Positions 32,498 to 34,677 of a stretch of DNA of 34,677 bases are shown here, in pieces; position 1 is the first letter of the stretch, and each line of letters starts with the position of its first letter. Source of the DNA: Candidatus Desulfatibia profunda (GTDB lineage: Bacteria > Desulfobacterota > Desulfobacteria > Desulfobacterales > UBA11574). The stretch spans positions 1 through 34,677 of the forward strand of contig JACNJH010000083.1 of assembly GCA_014382665.1 (NCBI GenBank), in the 5' to 3' direction. Under the pieces are notes generated by a model. That model searched no databases, was not told the origin of the DNA, and saw only the letters and a list, made by a program, of their open reading frames with translations. A program made the position numbers and the translations under genes.

Positions 32498-32540
32498 GCC
32501 TGGGTGGCGGAAATCGGTAGACGCAAGGGACTTAAAATCC
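32498..32540 (+). pseudogene. 5' fragment of tRNA-Leu(UAA), island junction
   Basis: These 43 bases match the 5' half of a leucine tRNA: acceptor strand GCCTGGG, D-arm TGGCGGAAATCGGTAGACGC and anticodon stem-loop AGGGACTTAAAATCC with anticodon TAA. The match stops inside the 3' side of the anticodon stem. No variable arm, T-arm or matching acceptor strand follows. An integrase remnant lies next to the break, so this is most likely the attachment site of an integrated element that failed to restore the tRNA. Confidence 0.75.
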
Positions 32541-32598
32541 GCATCTTCAAATTGAGATTACAATTAGTTAGGTAGGATTGTAGAGGATTTGTAGAGCA

Positions 32599-32994
32599 TC
32601 AATCATCCTTTTTTGCTACTGGCATCGGCCCATAGTTCAAATCTTCACTTGCCTCCTGCAAGTGTTTCGGTGATAGTTTCGTATACACCTTTGTGCTTTT
32701 CGGCGATTTGTGCCTCATCAACTCCTGGATTGTAGTATCACCCTTATCCATCATTGCCATATGGCTTCCAACAGTGTGTCTTAAATCGTGAAATCTATGC
32801 TTTTCCAGCCCTGCTTTCCTTGCATATGCCTTAAATTCCTTTGAAACCTTTTCAACATCGTCAATTTTGAATCTGAAAATGGTAGGGCGGTTTTTGCTCC
32901 TTTCCAGGCATCGATTGAGTATTGCCCTGGTATGCTTGTTTAAGGGAACCCGTCTTAAAAATATGCCGACGCTAAAAATCTGGTACGTATTCAT
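32599..32994 (-). pseudogene. C-terminal remnant of a tyrosine recombinase (phage-type integrase)
   Basis: 131 residues matching only the catalytic C-terminal half of phage-type integrases. HDLRH gives the second box (H69, R72), RHKS the histidine (H95) and KVY the tyrosine nucleophile (Y104). RRVPLNK (14-20) is the beta-hairpin before the active site. The DNA-binding N-terminus and the first catalytic arginine are absent, and a stop lies four codons upstream of the first ATG. It is therefore probably inactive. It lies 58 bases from the truncated tRNA-Leu, pointing toward it, as expected for an element that targets that tRNA. Confidence 0.82.
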
Positions 32995-33363
32995 TGATGA
33001 CCATCATGGTCTTTCGAAGCGATTAAATCGTTTTACAAAAACGAACTCTCTGGGGCATACTTGGGTATAGGGTAAGGTGAGAAACGCCCGTATACGACGC
33101 TCCTGGCGGGCTTTTAGGGAAGTAAAAATGGAATATCAAAAGAAGTAATTGTGGTAGTATAATAATAGTATCTAACCTGACTACCTGACCACTTGGACAA
33201 CGTTGTCCAAAGCCTGCGGACAGCATCAAATCCAAAGTTAAAATCCAGTTCGCAGTTGACAGGTGATGCTGAGGCGATGGGATATAAGATGCTTATACTA
33301 TTGCTAAAACCTATGATTTTACCTTGAGATTTACCCTTTAATAAAACAAGCGGGGTGGACTCT
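32995..33363. other. Non-coding part of the island with an 18-bp palindrome
   Basis: About 370 bases with no supported gene. A possible terminator-like stem GCCCG/CGGGC followed by TTTT lies at 33086-33115. The perfect palindrome at 33193-33210 is listed separately. The base composition is more AT-rich than that of the chromosome to the left. Confidence 0.45.
33193..33210. promoter_or_regulatory. Perfect 18-bp palindrome
   Basis: TTGGACAACGTTGTCCAA is its own reverse complement. A spacer-free palindrome of this length is rare by chance and fits a dimeric repressor operator, or a site used by a replication or resolution protein of the element. No such protein is visible in the window. Confidence 0.5.
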
Positions 33364-33492
33364 ATGGGATGCGGGTGTGGATATGGACCTGACGGATGGA
33401 TGGATTACCGGGGAAAGTTTTATCCTGCTCTTGTGTCAAAGACATTATCAAACTTTCCGCCCCGACAAGAATTTCCGTATGCGGAAACCTAA
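33364..33492 (+). CDS. Possible 42-residue protein ending in the 61-bp repeat
   Basis: ATG 33364 is preceded by GGGGTGG with five-base spacing. The product starts MGCGCGYGPDGW and its last 18 codons (SKTLSNFPPRQEFPYAET) come from the first copy of the direct repeat at 33435-33495. The second copy at 34616-34676 keeps the same frame and stop. Function unknown. It could be a chance frame across the repeat. Confidence 0.35.
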   Translation: MGCGCGYGPDGWMDYRGKFYPALVSKTLSNFPPRQEFPYAET

Positions 33493-33495
33493 CCT
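33435..33495 (+). repeat. 61-bp direct repeat, copy 1
   Basis: It differs from copy 2 (34616-34676) at two positions only. It ends with the near-palindrome TTCCGTATGCGGAA and CCTAACCT. The two copies enclose 1.12 kb holding two unknown genes. Confidence 0.85.
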
Positions 33496-33521
33496 CTAAT
33501 TGACATCAGTGGGTAATACTT

Positions 33522-33539
33522 GGTAATGTTGCAATTACC
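33522..33539. promoter_or_regulatory. Inverted repeat GGTAAT/ATTACC
   Basis: GGTAAT (33522-33527) and ATTACC (33534-33539) are separated by six bases upstream of the Cys-rich protein gene. It is a possible small operator. No partner protein is known here. Confidence 0.25.
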
Positions 33540-33561
33540 TAAAGAAATCTTCAGTAGATTC

Positions 33562-33581
33562 CCACGGGCTTACGCCCGTGG
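33562..33581. repeat. Perfect hairpin CCACGGGC-TTAC-GCCCGTGG
   Basis: An 8-bp GC-rich stem with a four-base loop in AT-rich surroundings. Hairpins of this form are known near the ends of IS200/IS605-type elements and as REP sequences. No transposase is present, so this would be a remnant. Confidence 0.5.
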
Positions 33582-33649
33582 TCCTCTGCTAATTTCGATA
33601 GTAGATAAAATCGATGATCAACTTAATCCAATAAAGGGGAAGGGAAAAA

Positions 33650-33985
33650 ATGAAAACATTAATGTCTTTCCTATTGGCAGTAGCAACGATTTTTATTTTT
33701 CAGTCGACTGCTATGGCATGTCAATTCGACACAGATTGCAACCCCGGGAGCAAATGTTTAAAAGCATCAGGTTCAATTTATGGAGTTTGTGTGGGTGGGA
33801 TTTCTCCTGGGAATAAAAATGATAGAGCCCCTGTTTATTCTCCTTTAGACCTAAATCGGACATATGGTGATACATGCCAATTTGACACGGATTGTGGTCC
33901 CGGTTCTATGTGCGTAAAAAGTAGCGGGAGTATTTACGGGACCTGTATGAAAAAAAGATTGAATTATACACCAAGAAATCGTTAG
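33650..33985 (+). CDS. Small secreted Cys-rich protein with two tandem repeats
   Basis: A 111-residue protein with a signal peptide ending about TAMA (residue 23). Two near-identical 24-residue modules follow at 24-47 and 76-99. Each has four cysteines with exactly the same spacing (C-x5-C-x5-C-x10-C: C24, C30, C36, C47 and C76, C82, C88, C99) and shared blocks CQFDTDC, PGS and SGSIYG. Two disulfides per module are likely in the periplasm or outside the cell. I do not know the family. The GGGAAGGG ribosome-binding site lies just upstream. It could be an effector, a bacteriocin-like protein or a surface protein, but nothing in the neighbourhood decides this. Confidence 0.75.
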   Translation: MKTLMSFLLAVATIFIFQSTAMACQFDTDCNPGSKCLKASGSIYGVCVGGISPGNKNDRAPVYSPLDLNRTYGDTCQFDTDCGPGSMCVKSSGSIYGTCMKKRLNYTPRNR

Positions 33986-34099
33986 CCGTAACCTCTAATA
34001 TTTAAAAGACTCTTTAGCAAACTTTTTCAAATAGACATTCAAAATTTAAAAAAACTACTAAAAAATGTCGTGAAATTGCAGAAAGTAATGGGGGATACA

Positions 34100-34426
34100 A
34101 TGCCTAATGGCGTCGATCGAAATTTCGTAAGATTTATTGGTTGCCTTAGCGGCTTTAGGGCTAAATTTAACAAATGGCCAACAAAAATTCGACTTGATCC
34201 AAGCTTTATAACTGAGTTTAAAGAGGTGATGACAACTGAAGATTATCAAAAGATGACAAAAAAGATTTCAATTATACCTGACAATAGCAACCCATGGGAT
34301 GGCTTGTACATAGCGGAAGATGATGAAGGAAATACTTACGATTTAATAAAATATGGGCACCCTTCAGACGATGTTGATGCTCTGGGCTGGTTAGGTATAA
34401 AATGGCCCGACTATGGCCCTGATTGA
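34100..34426 (+). CDS. Small protein of unknown function
   Basis: A 108-residue soluble protein counted from ATG 34100, which lies five bases after GGGGGAT. A GTG at 34070 is the upstream alternative without such a site. The C-terminus is acidic and aromatic (GWLGIKWPDYGPD). There are no membrane segments, signal or cysteine clusters. I do not recognise it. It lies between the two 61-bp repeats, in the same direction as the Cys-rich gene. Confidence 0.6.
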   Translation: MPNGVDRNFVRFIGCLSGFRAKFNKWPTKIRLDPSFITEFKEVMTTEDYQKMTKKISIIPDNSNPWDGLYIAEDDEGNTYDLIKYGHPSDDVDALGWLGIKWPDYGPD

Positions 34427-34615
34427 GTGTAACTCATCGTCGTCATTACCATTATCTATCTATTTCCCAGTAAGTAAAAAATGACGATACTAATAATGAC
34501 AATCTTCCGAATAAAACCCTCCTGGCTAATTTTAACAGCGCTGTAATATCGGTTCCGCAGAATTCTGCGTAAGCGATATTTTCCACCTGAATAAATATTC
34601 CTACCGTGTTTCTGC
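34427..34615. other. Intergenic stretch with no gene
   Basis: 189 bases with no supported gene. A short palindrome GCAGAATTCTGC occurs at about 34558-34569. A frame with no ATG leads into the second 61-bp repeat. Confidence 0.4.
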
Positions 34616-34676
34616 GTCAAAGACATTATCAAACTTTCCGCCCCGGCAAGAATTTCCGTATACGGAAACCTAACCT
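34616..34676 (+). repeat. 61-bp direct repeat, copy 2
   Basis: A copy of 33435-33495 with two differences. Here the internal TTCCGTATACGGAA is a perfect 14-bp palindrome. The frame reading SKTLSNFPPRQEFPY then TET and a stop is preserved. It lies at the right edge of the window. Confidence 0.85.
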
Positions 34677-34677
34677 T

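Noticed and set aside
32498-32600. Complete tRNA-Leu gene
   Set aside because: Only the 5' half matches. No variable arm, T-arm or complementary acceptor strand follows within the expected distance.
33435-34676. Integron-like gene cassettes between the two 61-bp repeats
   Set aside because: ACCTAAC in the repeat fits the R'' consensus RYYYAAC, but no matching GTTRRRY core or folded attC partner was found, and no integron integrase is present.
1-34677. CRISPR array or diversity-generating repeat structure
   Set aside because: No series of regularly spaced identical repeats with unique spacers was seen, and no Cas or reverse transcriptase gene is present.

Overview
The window looks like chromosomal DNA of an anaerobic Desulfobacterota (deltaproteobacterial, sulfate-reducer-like) organism. 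This is an inference from gene content: a dense set of corrinoid-dependent methyltransferase genes without pyrrolysine, a RACo-type corrinoid activator, and interspersed hairpin elements. No taxonomic search was possible.

Layout. (1) 1-2834, minus strand: a gene start running off the left edge, then a two-gene osmoprotectant/quaternary-amine ABC transporter whose permease and binding protein are fused. (2) 2835-3895: a structured non-coding stretch, a MarR-type regulator, and an AT-rich candidate promoter/operator. (3) 3896-19285, plus strand: a 13-gene co-directional cluster with four MttB-superfamily methyltransferases, two corrinoid proteins, two methyltetrahydrofolate:corrinoid methyltransferases, a protein resembling the MetH activation domain and a RACo-like activator. 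In its middle sit a SAM-dependent methyltransferase, a short glutaminase stub and an asparagine-synthetase-like protein with a degenerate glutaminase site. (4) 19613-23702: small unrelated genes (LysM protein, ArfB, thermonuclease-like, DUF4124-like, GNAT, YajD-like HNH, one unknown). (5) 24010-31342, minus strand: housekeeping genes (aroQ, rpe, PASTA protein, rsmB, fmt, def, a UPF0104-type membrane protein, ribF). (6) 31460-32155: tRNA-Leu(CAG) and a TPR protein. (7) 32498-34677: a decayed island beginning in a truncated tRNA-Leu(UAA), with an integrase remnant, a perfect 18-bp palindrome, a duplicated Cys-rich secreted protein, a 61-bp direct repeat and unknown small genes.

How the cluster may work (inference). 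The transporter imports a methylated quaternary amine. MttB paralogues move a methyl group to Co(I) on the corrinoid proteins. The pterin-binding methyltransferases pass it to tetrahydrofolate for oxidation or acetyl-CoA synthesis. RACo, perhaps with the MetH-activation-like protein, returns oxidised Co(II) to service. The two modules, 4625-9193 and 12680-17334, suggest two substrates or two successive demethylations. The most novel part is 9343-12646, where a SAM methyltransferase and an ATP-dependent amide-forming-type enzyme lacking the glutaminase nucleophile are embedded between the modules. This suggests that a substrate is amidated/adenylated or that an unknown metabolite is made alongside demethylation.
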